Assembly (NCBI GenBank): GCA_028751875.1
Contig: CM054155.1
Location: forward strand, 52,782,800-52,846,799
Source of the DNA: Rapana venosa
Taxonomy: Eukaryota; Mollusca; Gastropoda; Neogastropoda; Muricidae
Reading direction: 5' to 3'
DNA: 64,000 bases
Shown piece by piece: positions 11,181 to 21,949 of this stretch. Position 1 is the stretch's first letter, and each line of letters opens with the position of its first letter. The notes below the pieces were generated by a model, which saw only the letters and a program-made list of their open reading frames with translations, did no database searches and was not told the DNA's origin. Position numbers and translations under genes: made by a program.

Positions 11181-11610
11181 TGTTTGTGCGTTCACCAGCT
11201 TTACACTTTACAAATCCCCCAGAACATGCCTCGCTCATCCCACTTAGAAACCACTGTGAGAGTGAAAAGAAACACTGAATGAGAAATTTGCGTGTACCGT
11301 GCCACATAGGCAGCCACGTACGCCTTTGGGAAATTTTGTTCTTATCTAGAGGAGAGTGCAGGCTATAGCGCTAAGAACTTGTTATTGCTGATGACAACGA
11401 TCTAAAAATAAGATGTTACGGCATAGTAACATTGTGATGTGAACCTTGGCACTTAGCTTACATCATGAACTGGAACAGCTTTTGACCTGGGTAATTGAGA
11501 ATGAAACAAAGAAAGAAAATAAAGGAAGAAATGAAGGAAGGGAGGAGGAATAAAGGAATGGTAAGGCACATGAACGATCGGCATATCCAGAGGCATCACT
11601 GACAAGGGAA
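11180..11610. other. no gene seen
   Basis: No coding signal; purine-rich around 11500-11560. Confidence 0.5.
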
Positions 11611-11619
11611 CAAAAGAAA

Positions 11620-11757
11620 TTCCATTTATTATTATTATCATTATTATTATTATCACTATTATTATCATTAACAAAGAAACAGTGAGGAAATGAACATTGA
11701 GAGCTAATGCATGCACTGTAATACACACGCACACATACACACACACACACGCGCGCG
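11620..11757 (+). repeat. ATT and CA microsatellites
   Basis: (ATT)n at 11628-11675, preceded by AAATTCCATTTATTATT, which resembles the 3' tail of the CR1/L2-group LINE. (CA)n lies at 11722-11755, just before a LINE fragment starts. Confidence 0.85.
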
Positions 11758-12690
11758 GACCAAACACAAACTCTCATCCATTACAACTTCAGTAGAACTC
11801 GGCAATACATCAGTCCCTCTATCCACTGCTGTGAAGTATCCAGCAGTTGTTATCGACAACACATTGTCTATGAAAAAATTCATTACCCAGACCTGCCAGT
11901 CGTGCTACTATCAATTACCGCGTATTAGTGCAATTCGAAAGTACCTGTCCACTGATGCAACATCCAAACTTGTTGTGTCTCTCCTTCTCTCACGTCTGGA
12001 CTATTGCAGTTCTCTTGTAGCTGGTCTGCTAGCAACATCTATCCACTTCCTTCAACGCATACAAAACTCTGCAGCTCGCCTAGTCCTCAGAAAGAAAAAT
12101 CTGAACACATTACTCCTCTCTTGAGATCTCACCACTGGTTGCCTTTGCCACAGAGAGTAAACTATAAGAACAGTACCCTCTGTTACAAATGTCTACGCCA
12201 AACAGCACTCTCCTACCTCTGTGAATGTCTCCACCTGTACATTCCTTCTCGTTCCCTCCGCTCTGTGGCAGATACCGTGTGCTTACAAATACCTAGATTC
12301 AACCAATCCACTGTTGGTCGTTGCTCTTTCTCTTTTTCCGGTCCATCCATCTGGAACGACCTTCCTCTCTCTCTTCGACAAAAGGCTACTTATGACACAT
12401 TTAAATCCAGCCTCAAGACATATTTGTTTCAAACCTAACTTTTTCCCTCCACTTTTATCTCAAAACTGCCCCTGCCTTCAACAGCCCAAATGCCATTACC
12501 CTGCCAAAGTCTAAAACGTGTGTGTGTGTGTGTGTGTGCATTTTAATTTTGTTAAGCTTTTCATAGTTATATGCTTCATGATTCTGTAAGAATACGTTCA
12601 AAGCAAGCGCTCTGATTTGTCTTTGCAAAATATAGCACTATACAAATTCAATTTATTTAGTTGTTCATTTATTTATTTATTTATTTCCTG
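11758..12690 (+). mobile_element. CR1/L2-group LINE, 5'-truncated copy with 3' end
   Basis: Starts mid-RT after the CA repeat. It contains VELGNTSVPLS, DNTLSMKKFITQTCQSCYY, LDYCSSLVAGL, and the post-RT C-terminal block ITPLLRSHHWLPLPQRVNYK, then GPSIWNDLPLSLRQKATYD and LKTYLFQT. The frame changes near 12110, so it is a pseudogene. A 3' UTR follows and ends in the family 3' block (AGCGCTCTGATTTGTC, ATAGCACTATACAAATTC) with an ATTT-rich tail. The copy at 43.0-47.2 kb is the best reference in the window. Confidence 0.85.
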
Positions 12691-12702
12691 GAACACTTGA
12701 TG

Positions 12703-13085
12703 TTGTGACTAGCAGCATTATCGCGATACCAGAGACTCTTGTAAGAGAGCGGTTGTGTTTGTGACAATTTGAATTTTGAAATTTTCATTTTGCAATTAAT
12801 TTAATAGTTCATGTTTTCTATCTATATTCTTTGTCATTGTATCTTTTTTTGTTTTAGAGCTTTATATGAATATTTGTTGTGTGTAAGTGAAATTGGTTGA
12901 TTAAGAAAAACTCGTGGTGTCTTAGTTAATCAAAAGTATAATTTTTATTGTGTATGTGTTTAAGGGTTAATTTTTAGATAGGGTGTGCAATGCAAACGAG
13001 ACTAGTTCTATCCATTGTGTTTACATAACTTACTGATTCATTGCAGATCCAGAGCTGTGATAATCTATCCTGGCTTTTGATATTT
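12703..13085 (+). repeat. unnamed dispersed repeat, copy 2
   Basis: Inverted counterpart of 5865-6358, with conserved blocks in the same order after reverse complementing. It abuts the LINE tail at its left. No coding content. Confidence 0.6.
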
Positions 13086-13169
13086 TTTAACATCGTACTT
13101 TTTGTTGTTGTTGATGTTTTTCATTTAAAAAAAACCCTCTCTAATAATTATTTGTAGATTATCGGTTTT

Positions 13170-13835
13170 AAAGCCTACTAGAAATGCTGATCAAGATTTC
13201 ATATGAACGACATTTATCCTTGCAAATGTCTCTAACATCAGACAAGTGGCCAACAAAACAAGGCCTTCGTGTCGGCTCCCTAAATATCAACAATGCAACA
13301 AAGAAAAAAGACGATATTGCAACCATACTATACAATAGTGGGAATCAGTTTCATTTATTTTGTGTAGCTGAATCCTGCCTTTCTTCAAATGTAACTCATG
13401 CATACATGAATATTCACGTGTGTCAGGTCTTCCACCAAAACCCACATAAACCCAGGTCCACTGGACTTCCAACATATTTTGCTTCCTCGCTGAACTGTAA
13501 AAGGATATACACCTTTGATGCTTATAACAATCAACGATCATTAACAAACAAATTTATAACCTTGAAAAAAACTTTATTTCAATAAAGCTTTTTTTTTTAC
13601 AAAAAGTTATTAATGGAAGTGCCCTTCAAAGATCACTAATAGCTTCAAAATTAATGAACGCAGGTACAATCTACTAGCATTCCCCATACCCAGAAATAAT
13701 CTGTACAAAAAAAGCTTCTTATATCCAGGAAGTGTTATGGATCAAGCTCCCAAAAAGTTTAAAATGTATAAAAAATAAAAATCAGTTCAAGACACAGCTG
13801 AAAAATCATCTAATCCAGATGTGTTTAGGAACTGA
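13170..13835 (+). mobile_element. LINE with endonuclease start fused to RT C-terminal end (internal deletion)
   Basis: LRVGSLNINNATKKKDDIA, then HLFCVAESCLSSNV and HKPRSTGLPTYFASSL (13270-13490), form the start of an AP-endonuclease domain, including the N and E metal/active-site regions. After about 13600 the sequence reads as the C-terminal tail of a LINE RT protein (YNLLAFPIPRNNLYKKSFLY, then QLKNHL-like residues near 13800). The whole RT core is missing, so it is an internally deleted remnant. It directly abuts the minus-strand DIRS recombinase end. Confidence 0.6.
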
Positions 13836-13837
13836 CT

Positions 13838-14606
13838 CTAGAAATGTCCAGATTTTGTATGTTTAAGCTTATCTATGATACACACTGCACGGCCCTGTTT
13901 GTGATACTTAATATCATTTGATTTTATCACATGTACTGTCTGCACACTTTGTGCTGAAGACATTAACAACCAGACACACAATTTAACAGTTACATCTTTA
14001 ATAGGCAGATTTTCATTATCTCCTTGCTTAAAAAGTTGTAACAACACATCTAAATTCCATGTCATTTTGTGATGTGGAACAGTCAATCTGGTTTCAAAAA
14101 CTCCTTTCATAAAAAAGTATCACCCTTCACCTGTACCCACTGTTTTCCTACTCTCTGTATAATTGCCAACAAATTATTGCGTGGGATGTCAATTGCATTA
14201 TAGCCTTGTCCTAACTCATAGGGGTGTGTACGAAATTCTAGCACCACACCTCTAGACACACAAAATGGATTTTTGCTCCTTTCAGTACAGAAATCGTTCC
14301 ATCTTCTAACATCAGTGGCATACTGTTTTTGTGTGGTCTGTCACCATGCTGCACACAGGATGTTGCAAGTTGTGCCATGAATTCCTTGTGTTTGGATTGC
14401 TTCCCTGATAACTTGACTGCTATCAGCTGTAGTTTGGCGTGAAGAGGGGGAGGACTGTTGTGTGGAAGACGAAGTGTGTTCTTTCCTTTGGGCAGATAAA
14501 TTGGAGGATGGACCAGCAGTCTCAAATGCTGTAGGTCCCAAAAAGCTATCATCCAGTATGGGGATATCAGGATACCTTCTGCTTGGTCTCTCTGCAGCTT
14601 ATCCAA
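13838..14606 (-). pseudogene. DIRS tyrosine recombinase, N-terminal and central part
   Basis: The minus-strand frames give IYLPKGKNTLRLPHN and AVKLSGKQSKHKEFMAQLAT (the junction after RNase H), then MKGVFETRLTVPHHKMTWNL and LPIKDVTVKLCVWLLMSSAQ, then SVQTVHVI. In DIRS recombinases the last block holds the first catalytic arginine in a TGQR context. Here it reads SAQS, so the arginine is lost. Later H-x-x-R and Tyr blocks are not seen, because the neighbouring LINE remnant begins at about 13835. Not functional. Confidence 0.65.
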
Positions 14607-14840
14607 GACACTCAGTACCAGGCTGAAAGGAGGGAAAGCACAGATAATCTATTTCTTCCAGCTTACACTAAATGCATTCACCGCAAAGGTATTTGGATCT
14701 GGTTTCTAAGAAACATATAGCTTTACCAGAATGTTCAGGCTGCCTGAGACAGACATATTAATTTCTGGAACGTCCAAGTTATTTTTTGTTCATTGCTTGA
14801 AAGATTTTGGAACTCAGCTTGTATTCAGTGTTGTCATAAA

Positions 14841-16560
14841 TTATCTTGATTTATAGTCTGCCTCCACATTCAATCTACTAGGAATGTACGCCGTTGTTAA
14901 TAATATAGTTCTAACATTACACCAAATCCAGATGCTCTTTGCAACTAAACTGTAGTTTTTCCAAGGTAATTTTTCCATATTTTTGAAGTAGGAAAGGGCA
15001 CATGTCTTATCTGTCAAGACTTTAGCATATTTCCTAGTCACTTTCTTTTTAAAGCTGTTCAAGGCTTATTGAATAATAACATATCCAAGCACATTAACAT
15101 GACAACCTTTTTCTTCTTTAATCCCACTTCCCCCTGTTTTTGTGAACCAAGGACTGCACTCCAACCATCAGAGATTGAGGCCTCTGTACACAGTTCAACT
15201 GATAGATCAGGCTGTCTAAGCTCAATGACAGTTGGTCAGCATTTCTGATACACCAATTTAATTCCTGTTTTTATTCTTCTGATAAAACCATGATGGGGGG
15301 ACTGGGGACAGGATGGCCTAGTGGTTAGAACATTGCGCTCGCAATCTGACGACCCGGGTTCGATTCCCGTTCGAGGGGATAATTTCCCCTGGAGTTAACA
15401 TCAGTACAGACTCCACTCTCCCCAAAAGTCCTTCGGATGAAACTATAAACCGAGGCCCCGTGTGCGAACGCACGCAGAACATCTTGCGCCTACGTTAAAT
15501 CCTGCACGCTTTTCGTAAGAGTAGGCCATTGTGTGCCGGTAGGAACAGATCACAAAATTTACAAAACCGCATACACACGGGGACTGGATGTAAAAAAGCA
15601 CATGTGCTTATTCGATTATCCTCTATATAAAAAATTAAAAATAAAATAAACATAAATAAATAATGGCTTCTACATTTCTTGTATTCTGTTTCATAGCTTC
15701 TAGGTTTTTTTCACTTTAATTGTCTGTAATACAAATGTCTCCATGGAATTGCTGGAAAAGCTGAAACTAACTTTCTGATGCCTGACTTTGTTCTGTATTC
15801 TGGTACAAGGTAATTTTTTATTATGTGTCCAGTCTGGTGGCAATGTGACAGTTATATTTTCTTAATCTAAAGATACCCTAAGAATTGTGTTTTTCTTTGG
15901 TATTCAAACCAACTTTTCTCCATGTATGACAAATCCCAGTGACCAAAAAAGTTCAACAGTATGATCTGTGTTCTCTTGACAGTCTTAAAAAGTATGTTCT
16001 TGCCAGTAAGAATCATCAATAAATGATGTTTACAAAAAGCCTTGTGATCTAAAATGGTTATATACTGGTTTTAAACGTTTTGTAAAGAATCTTGGATAAT
16101 ACGAAAGACCGTTTGGCAAACAGATGAATGCATACAATTCTTTCCATTTAAATTAAAGGTATTTTGTATTTTGAAATGCAACAGGAACAGAGTACCGGTA
16201 ATATGCATTTCGACGATCTACAGAGGCCATACAACTGCATTTGGGCATTGTTCTTGATGCAAACTGAAGACTTTTCATTTTAAAATGTTCATAAGGAGTA
16301 GTTTCATTAAACTTAAGATTCAATATCATTATACATCATGTGCCATTTGATTTTGGTTCAAGGAACATGGGTGACACTGCCTGTCTCTTTTCATTACCTG
16401 ATTTTTCAATAATGCACATCACTAATATTTTTTTCGATTTCATTATCAATAAATTTCGAATAGTTTCCATGAAGCTGATTTGTTTGAGGAAAAAAACTGA
16501 ATTGGAAATTTTTCTTTGGGTATTCGATAAAAAGATAAAATTCTGATGTCATTGTTTTCC
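14841..16560 (-). pseudogene. DIRS reverse transcriptase / RNase H, split by a SINE
   Basis: On the minus strand: ILSFYRIPKEKFPIQFF (RT start, near 16545-16495), MASVDRRNAYYRYSVPVA (catalytic A region, near 16230-16180), SFIDDSYWQ (active site, near 16025), NTDHTVELFWSLGFVIHGEK (near 15975-15920), RNase H pieces near 15260-15120 (CSPWFTKTGGSG), and SIWIWCNVRTILLTTAYIPS with EADYKSR (14960-14841). The FIDD motif keeps both aspartates, unlike the copy at 1.2 kb. Several stops and frameshifts are present. Confidence 0.7.
15306..15655 (+). mobile_element. tRNA-derived SINE family 1, copy B, near full length
   Basis: tRNA-like head of about 72 bases with an A box (TGGCCTAGTGG) and B box (GGTTCGATTCCCG), then body ATAAACCGAGGCCCCGTGTG, GAGTAGGCCATTGTGTGCCG and GGGGACTGGATGTAAAAAAG, then an AT-rich tail ending near 15655. 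It sits inside the minus-strand DIRS gene, so it is younger than that element. Confidence 0.9.
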
Positions 16561-16957
16561 CACTCTTGTGTTGCCGATTCAATAGTGGACAGTAGGGTCT
16601 TCAGATCATTGCCAAAAAGGTCAGTTATTGGTATGTTGCTCGAGACCAGCTCTCGAAATTTCTGTAGACATTCGGAGCAGTCAAATTCTGTACCTCCTGC
16701 CAACTGAAATATCATGGGATGCCCTAGTAATGAAATCAGCTGATTTCATGGTAGATTTGAGGTGTTCTTTGTTTTTAGTGGATGCGCTTTGTACTATTTA
16801 ATTCCTGACTTTCAGCAAAGCGTAAATAGCCTTCATGAGTAGCATTTGCTATTTTTGATTGTGAATGTCGTGGCCCTTTGCAACATGGTCTATCATGGTT
16901 CGAATTACAGGGTCTACCTTGGGAACTTTGACAGGGCATTTCCTTGGCTGCCACAGC

Positions 16958-17075
16958 CATACCAGATTTGTCATGCTGCATCCTCAGGGTTGGAAGTCTA
17001 CATGGAGCTCATCACTATCAGGCTGCCGTTGTTGCACCAGCCAGACAGGTCCTGCACTGCTGCTGGATCACGTTG
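16958..17075 (+). repeat. dispersed repeat B, copy 2
   Basis: Diverged direct copy of 10485-10600. Lies within the DIRS ORF1 region. Confidence 0.45.
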
Positions 17076-17364
17076 GTGGTGTTCAGTGGTGCCTGTTCGG
17101 AGATAACATAAGCAAGACACCACCTTCTAACCCCCTAATAACAACAGAAATGGCTCAGTCTTGAAGCTATACTGAGTGAGACACCCACCCAAGGTGGCAA
17201 CAACCCCAACGTCCCTTAAATGACCATTCCCTGAAGAACCTCTAACTCCAAAGGCTTTGACACAAACTCACTACAGGCACTGATGTATATGAGGAAACCA
17301 AATCCGAGGCCACCATGTGACCAGAGCAACCAGGACCACTGAATCAGAGGCAATTTGTTTTTAT

Positions 17365-17730
17365 TGAATGATGATAACTGATAATTAGGATGATGTAATT
17401 GAGCTGCTATGGAAGTGCATATGCTTTGAGTCTACTTGACAGAGATGTACTCTATGCTTACTATCATGATACATCCGGGCATCAACCGGACCCAAGAGAT
17501 ACAGGCAATTGCAATGTTGTTAGAGTAATTTGAGCAACACTTTCAAACTCACAACTGTACAGTAGATGAAGCTCGACTGTGTGGTCTTCCCAATTAGCAC
17601 AGAGCACACTCATTTTGGGTAAGAGCTAGCGGAGTCTGAAAAATCTCTTTGACCCTTATGGGATTCAAACCCACGACTTCCAGTCCATAATCCAGGGTAC
17701 TAGCTACTGTGCCATGGCAGCTGGTTTGAC
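17365..17730 (-). mobile_element. tRNA-derived SINE, family 4
   Basis: Reverse complement begins CTGCCATGGCACAGTAGCTA and contains a good B box (GGGTTTGAATCCC) about 50 bases later. A non-coding body runs to about 17365. Its head and body differ from families 1-3 here. Only one copy is in the window, so its 3' end is approximate. Confidence 0.55.
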
Positions 17731-18231
17731 CACTTATGTTATAAAGTTTGTTTTTCCTTTTTCTTCCAATATTTTGGCTGTTTGCTTTTTGGCAATAATC
17801 CGAGCCAACTTTTGCCACATCAGGCCCTTTGTCTTCATCAGATTGGTATTCGTTTTCAATGTCATCTAGCATTTCTACATTCCCATCATCACAATTTTGT
17901 ATTGTTTATTTCGGATTAGACCTTCAATCCCATCCTCAATATCAGATTAGGAACTGCTCTTTCCTTTTTGCTTGTTTGAAACTGGGGCATCTTTTCCACA
18001 GCTCAGGCCCAGATTTCTGCCGCAGGTCTACTTTAGACTGACCCAAAATCTCAAATTCTGGAACTTATTTTCTTCCCAGTCTTTTACAGAGATGAAAACT
18101 ATCCTGTGTTGAGAATGAACAGGTCTATAATTCTGCTTGCTCCTAGGTCTTGACAGTGTATATTCGACACTCAATAAGTCATTTTCCATGTGTTCAATGA
18201 CCGCCTCAGTCTCCATCATGAAATTTCTCAC

Positions 18232-18489
18232 GATAGTACAGAAAGAACAATAATATTGCGAAATTTAATAAAATCGAATATTATAATAAATCAGGAATGG
18301 ATTTTGGACAAAAACAAACAAACAAACATTGTGTAAGGGATGGCCTAGATTATTTACTTTATTGGAAAGCATGAAGAAATACCAAAGCATGGCTTCTGGA
18401 AGTATTTACAATATGGTTTGTTATGTATGTGCGCATCTCACATATTACGTATAGCATCAGGAAACCTCCTTTATATATATATAAATCAA
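18232..18489. other. no gene seen
   Basis: AT-rich, non-coding, no recognised repeat. Confidence 0.5.
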
Positions 18490-18665
18490 GGATAATGAAA
18501 TAAGCACTCATGTGCTTTTTTACACCCAGTACCCTTGTGTATGCGGTTTTACATCCAGTCCCCGTGTGTAAATTTTGTCATTTGTTCCCACCGGCACACA
18601 ATGGCCTACTCTTTCGAAAAGTGGAATAGGATTTAACGTGTGCGCAAGATGTTCTGCATGCATCT
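18490..18665 (-). mobile_element. SINE family 1, copy C (5'-truncated)
   Basis: Contains the family 3' half in reverse: TTACATCCAGTCCCCGTGTG, CCGGCACACAATGGCCTACT, and TTTCGAAAAGTGGAA. The tRNA head is missing, typical of 5' truncation. Confidence 0.85.
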
Positions 18666-18784
18666 TGAAATTGATATAATGGTTACTGTTTCTAGCTTGT
18701 CCTGATCTGATCTGTTTCCTGTGTAGGTTCACATAGTTTAGATCTACTGTCTTTTGTATGGAATCAGAAATATCTAGAAGTAAA

Positions 18785-18915
18785 AGGCAAAGGTGTTCCC
18801 ATATTCTATGCGGCTGTCAAGGAGAAAGAAGTTAGAGGCTTCAGCTTCTCTTGGGGGAATCATTTTGATGGTGGTACCCAGCTCCTCTCCCTCACAGACT
18901 TACCTTCCTTGTACA
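18785..18915 (-). mobile_element. diverged fragment resembling SINE family 3
   Basis: Blocks AAAGGTGTTCCCAT and CCCAGCTCCTCTCCCTC, then TTACCTTCC, correspond in order to the 3' half of the SINE at 46384-46678. Diverged; the tRNA/5S head is not present. Confidence 0.4.
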
Positions 18916-18951
18916 TCCGTCATATTTAGGCAATTTTGAGTGTAATAACAG

Positions 18952-19500
18952 TTAGAATTTAACAATTTTTATTTGCCTTATTATAGAAAGTATCCTGAAC
19001 AGTTCATAACCCTCTCGCAATTCTAACGGAATATTGACTAAAAGTGATTCTTCAACATTGCGTGCTCCTCGTCGCGCAGCTCTATCGACCCATTTATTAG
19101 GAATGATCCCACATGGGGAAGGAACACAGCAAAAAGTAACACCAACGCCTTTCAACGACAATAAATGAACAGCATGTTTGATTTCAGTGATCATTTCTCG
19201 TCTAGTATTTTGATTTAAGGAATTTAATGCGCACAATACAGATTTAGAATCAACGCATAGTACAATTTTCAAATCTTTTGTGAAGAAGTGGAACAAGATA
19301 GGTTTAGAGCCATCAATATTGCGAAGAGCTCTGCAGTAAAGATAGAAACGCTACTAGTTATATGATATGTTTTCTCAATGTTATGGGCTGGTATAACAAA
19401 AGCTGCACCTACCTGTTCGTTATCAAGTTTTGATCCGTCTGTGTATATTTTTAAGTGGTCTGAATAGTGAGTGTCAATATGCGAATTCACTAAGCTTGCA
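18952..19500 (-). pseudogene. RNase H domain of a LINE
   Basis: The minus-strand frames give IYTDGSKLDNEQVGAAFVIP (first Asp), FTAELFAILMALN (Glu), VLCVDSKSVLCALNSL (second Asp), and a last block GIIPNKWVDRAARRGA (last Asp). These four acidic sites are the RNase H catalytic set. LINEs of the I/Jockey side often carry such a domain after the RT. The frame changes near 19300, so it is broken. No RT is attached upstream, where a GT microsatellite lies. Confidence 0.75.
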
Positions 19501-19533
19501 AGTATGTAGTTGAATCGCTTTTTGATAGATTTC

Positions 19534-19534
<1 letters not shown>

Positions 19535-19599
<65 letters not shown>

Positions 19600-19622
19600 G
19601 TGTGTGTGTGTGTGTGTGTGAA
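19535..19622 (+). repeat. GT microsatellite
   Basis: About 40 GT units, nearly perfect. Confidence 0.97.
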
Positions 19623-19769
19623 GTTCTTACACACCATCTATATTTAATATTAGCACGCCATTGTGCTGTACCTTACAGTGCAGACCACTGGAGGAATATG
19701 CACAATCGGGAGTGCATACATATCCTGCTCTGATAACGACACCTGCGCAAATGGCCGTTGCAGTAATGT

Positions 19770-20545
19770 TTTCTGTCTTTCTAACCTGGTCTCTGAACTG
19801 TCTGGCTTACCCTTTGTTTCTGCTTGTCTCTGAGGTTTCTGACTTAATCTGTGTTTCTGTCTGTCTCTATAAAGTTTTTGATTTGCTGTATTTTTTCCTC
19901 TGTCGGTCTGTGTCTGAAATTGTTGACTTGCTCTTTGTTTCTGTCTATCTGTCTCTAAAGTTTCTGACTCAAAATTATTCTCACTTTCTGTCTGTCTGTC
20001 TCCGAAGTTTCTGACTTGCTCTCTGTTTCTGTCTATTTGACTATGAAGTTTCTAACTAGTTCTCTGTTTCTGTCTGTCTCTAAAGTCTATGACAATTTCT
20101 GTTTTTGTCTCTGAAACTCTCAATTTTACTCTCTGATTTTGTCTGTTTGGTTCTGAAATTTCTGACTTACCTCTGTTTCTGTCTCTTAAGTTTCTGAGTT
20201 ACTTTCTGTTTCTATGTGTGCGTTTCTAATGTTTCTGGCTTACTTGTTATTTCTGTTTGTCTCTTAAGTTTTTGACTTTTTTTCTGCCTGCTTCTCTAAT
20301 GTTTCTGACTTACTTTCTGTTTCTCTCTGTTTGTTTCTGAAACTCTGGGGCTTACACTCTGTTTCTGTCTGATTGATTCTGAGGTTTTTGACTTTCTCTC
20401 TGTTTCTGTATGTTTAGTTCTGAAGTTTCTGACTAACCCTCTGTGTCTGTTTGTCTCTTAGGTTTCCGATATACTCTCTGACACTGTCTGTTTGACTGAA
20501 GTTTCTTCCTTACTTTATGTTTCTCTCTGTTTCTCTCTGAGGTGA
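19770..20545 (+). repeat. degenerate minisatellite, roughly 35-50 bp unit
   Basis: The phrase GTTTCTGACTT followed by CTCTGTTTCTGTCTGT recurs about 18 times at 33-50-base spacing, with many substitutions and length variants. It is old and pyrimidine-rich. No gene. Confidence 0.8.
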
Positions 20546-21054
20546 AGGTGGCGACTTTACTCTTATGACATATTTTCTATGTTCAACAAAAATCCTCAGT
20601 TTCATCAAGGATCCTGTCACTCGTGCCAAGAAGCGCGCATGGTGAACCCTTGACCAATAAACAACCCCTAGTGCTAGACATGCTTTCGGTGCATGCTGAA
20701 ATTGGTGTTGCTACAGCCTATATAAATTGACCCGACATACAGGATATAACTTACCCCCATACAAATGCAAACATGAATACTTACTATCTTAACATTGAGG
20801 TATGTGGATGACTTCTCTATCGTTGTTGTAAATATGATGATATCTTTGTGCTATTTAGGTTCAGTTTCTTTTTCATCTGTATGCATGTATGGATCTGGGG
20901 CCAAAGTCTTGAAGTTTGATTTCATCTCTGTTTCTATATCTTTAATGAGCTGGTGCCAATGTATTCAGGTTTGGTTTCATTTCTGTTTCTATATAATTAT
21001 GTAATGAGCTGGTGCCACTCTTCAAATTGAATATCTTCTTCTTCGTTGAGTATT
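20546..21054. other. no gene seen; short tandem duplication
   Basis: Two adjacent similar segments near 20915-20965 and 20967-21020 share CTGTTTCTATAT and AATGAGCTGGTGCCA. Otherwise nothing recognised. Confidence 0.5.
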
Positions 21055-21335
21055 CAGACAGCAACTCTGGATGCCTTGACAAAAGCTGCTTTGCTCTGAA
21101 ACCCCTCAAGAGGCCTGAAACGTGTGTCCTTCATGGGAAGGTTGGTAGGCCAGATATCGGTTTTGGTGCTTTGAACAGGTCTGGAGGAAGTGTTCCACTG
21201 TCATGGGAGAGGTGTCACAGGGGCAAGCCTCAGGATCCCCAATGTGGGATTTGGAAAACAAGTGATGTCTTAGTTTGCAGTGTCCAGTCCTCAGTCACAA
21301 CGATTACATAGTCTTTTCTGGGCAGGAGGTAGTAG
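21055..21335 (-). pseudogene. LINE C-terminal zinc-knuckle domain
   Basis: Minus-strand reading gives TGHCKLRHHLFSKSHIGD, then CPCDTSPMTVEHFLQTCSKH. The C-x-C...H...C arrangement and the preceding TGH motif are the usual end of LINE proteins that carry an RNase H. It follows, after a SINE insertion, the RNase H end at 21690-21925 on the same strand, so both belong to one element. Confidence 0.65.
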
Positions 21336-21339
21336 TCAA

Positions 21340-21685
21340 TTTCGTTAAGTCACTTTTAAGTCACGGCAGATTTTTCTGCGTGAAATTCAGGCTGCTCTTC
21401 CTGGGGAAAGGGCGTCACAACAGAAGAGCATCAGCCTTTATATTTTGTGTTCCTGTCGGCAACTGTATTTGTTTTGATATCAGAGCGATTTTCCCTACAT
21501 AATTTTGCCAGGGACAACTCTCTTGTTACTATGGGTTCATTTACGTGCGGTAAAGAATTATGTGTAACACATGGGACCCCGGTTTATAGTCTCATCTGAA
21601 AGACTAGCACCCAGCCCATCAGTCATGGTCTAATGGATGGGAGACAAGCTTCGGGCTCAAATGGGATCGACCCATCTCACACTTC
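21340..21685 (-). mobile_element. SINE family 2, copy without LINE-type tail
   Basis: Reverse complement runs from a degenerate tRNA-like head (B-box region near GGGTCGATCCCATT) through CTTTCAGATGAGACTATAAA, CAAGAGAGTTGTCCCTGGCA, and GAATTTCACGCAG, to GTGACTTAA. It splits a LINE between RNase H and zinc knuckle. The tail of the 35.7-36.2 kb copy is absent. Confidence 0.8.
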
Positions 21686-21689
21686 CAAA

Positions 21690-21925
21690 ATTAAGTTTTT
21701 AAAATTATTTTTAGGCAGTTGCGTCACCACTAGTTCACTGTAGTCATCCTTCCTGTTGAAATTAGGGTGCTGCTGAAGCCATCCACTATTGTCTTTGCTT
21801 CTTCATGCGTCACTTCTTGCTCCTCTTGAAGCCTCTGACCGCCTACCTTTGCCAGTAGGTCAGCTTCCTCGTTGCCACAGACGCCGTTTCTCTTTTCATG
21901 GAGTGCCTTCCATAGCTTATACACA
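21690..21925 (-). pseudogene. LINE RNase H C-terminal end
   Basis: GNEEADLLAKVGGQRLQEEQ then THEEAKTIV on the minus strand is the last RNase H block (GNExAD, carrying the final acidic residue) plus the following helix. A frame change near 21760 leads to NFNRKDDYSELVVTQLPK, and a SINE interrupts at 21685. The catalytic core upstream is missing. Confidence 0.65.
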
Positions 21926-21949
21926 CTGTAACGAATATAGCAAACTAAT

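Larger units (their letters stand above)
13838..18231 (-). mobile_element. DIRS-like element, minus strand, with recombinase; interrupted by SINEs
   Basis: Reading from right to left: ORF1-like remnants (18231-16560), RT (about 16560-15700), RNase H (15260-14841), a linker, and the tyrosine recombinase start (14606-13838). This order matches DIRS. A SINE family 1 copy (15306-15655) splits RT from RNase H, and a different tRNA-derived SINE (17365-17730) lies in the ORF1 region. Multiple stops make it inactive. It is a different, more complete copy than 1-2460. Confidence 0.75.
16560..18231 (-). pseudogene. DIRS ORF1-like remnants
   Basis: Minus-strand pieces IPITDLFGNDLKTLLSTIES (near 16640-16585), MLDDIENEYQSDEDKGPDVA (near 17872) and RPRSKQNYRPVHSQ (near 18150) sit upstream of the DIRS RT in the right order. 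DIRS ORF1 proteins are gag-like and poorly conserved. The first piece aligns with the plus-strand copy near 270-370; the other two are weaker inferences. Confidence 0.4.

Noticed and set aside
20795..21004. RYVDDF-containing 69-codon frame as an RT active site
   Set aside because: No flanking RT motifs on either side; the rest is generic hydrophobic sequence from a pyrimidine-rich duplication.
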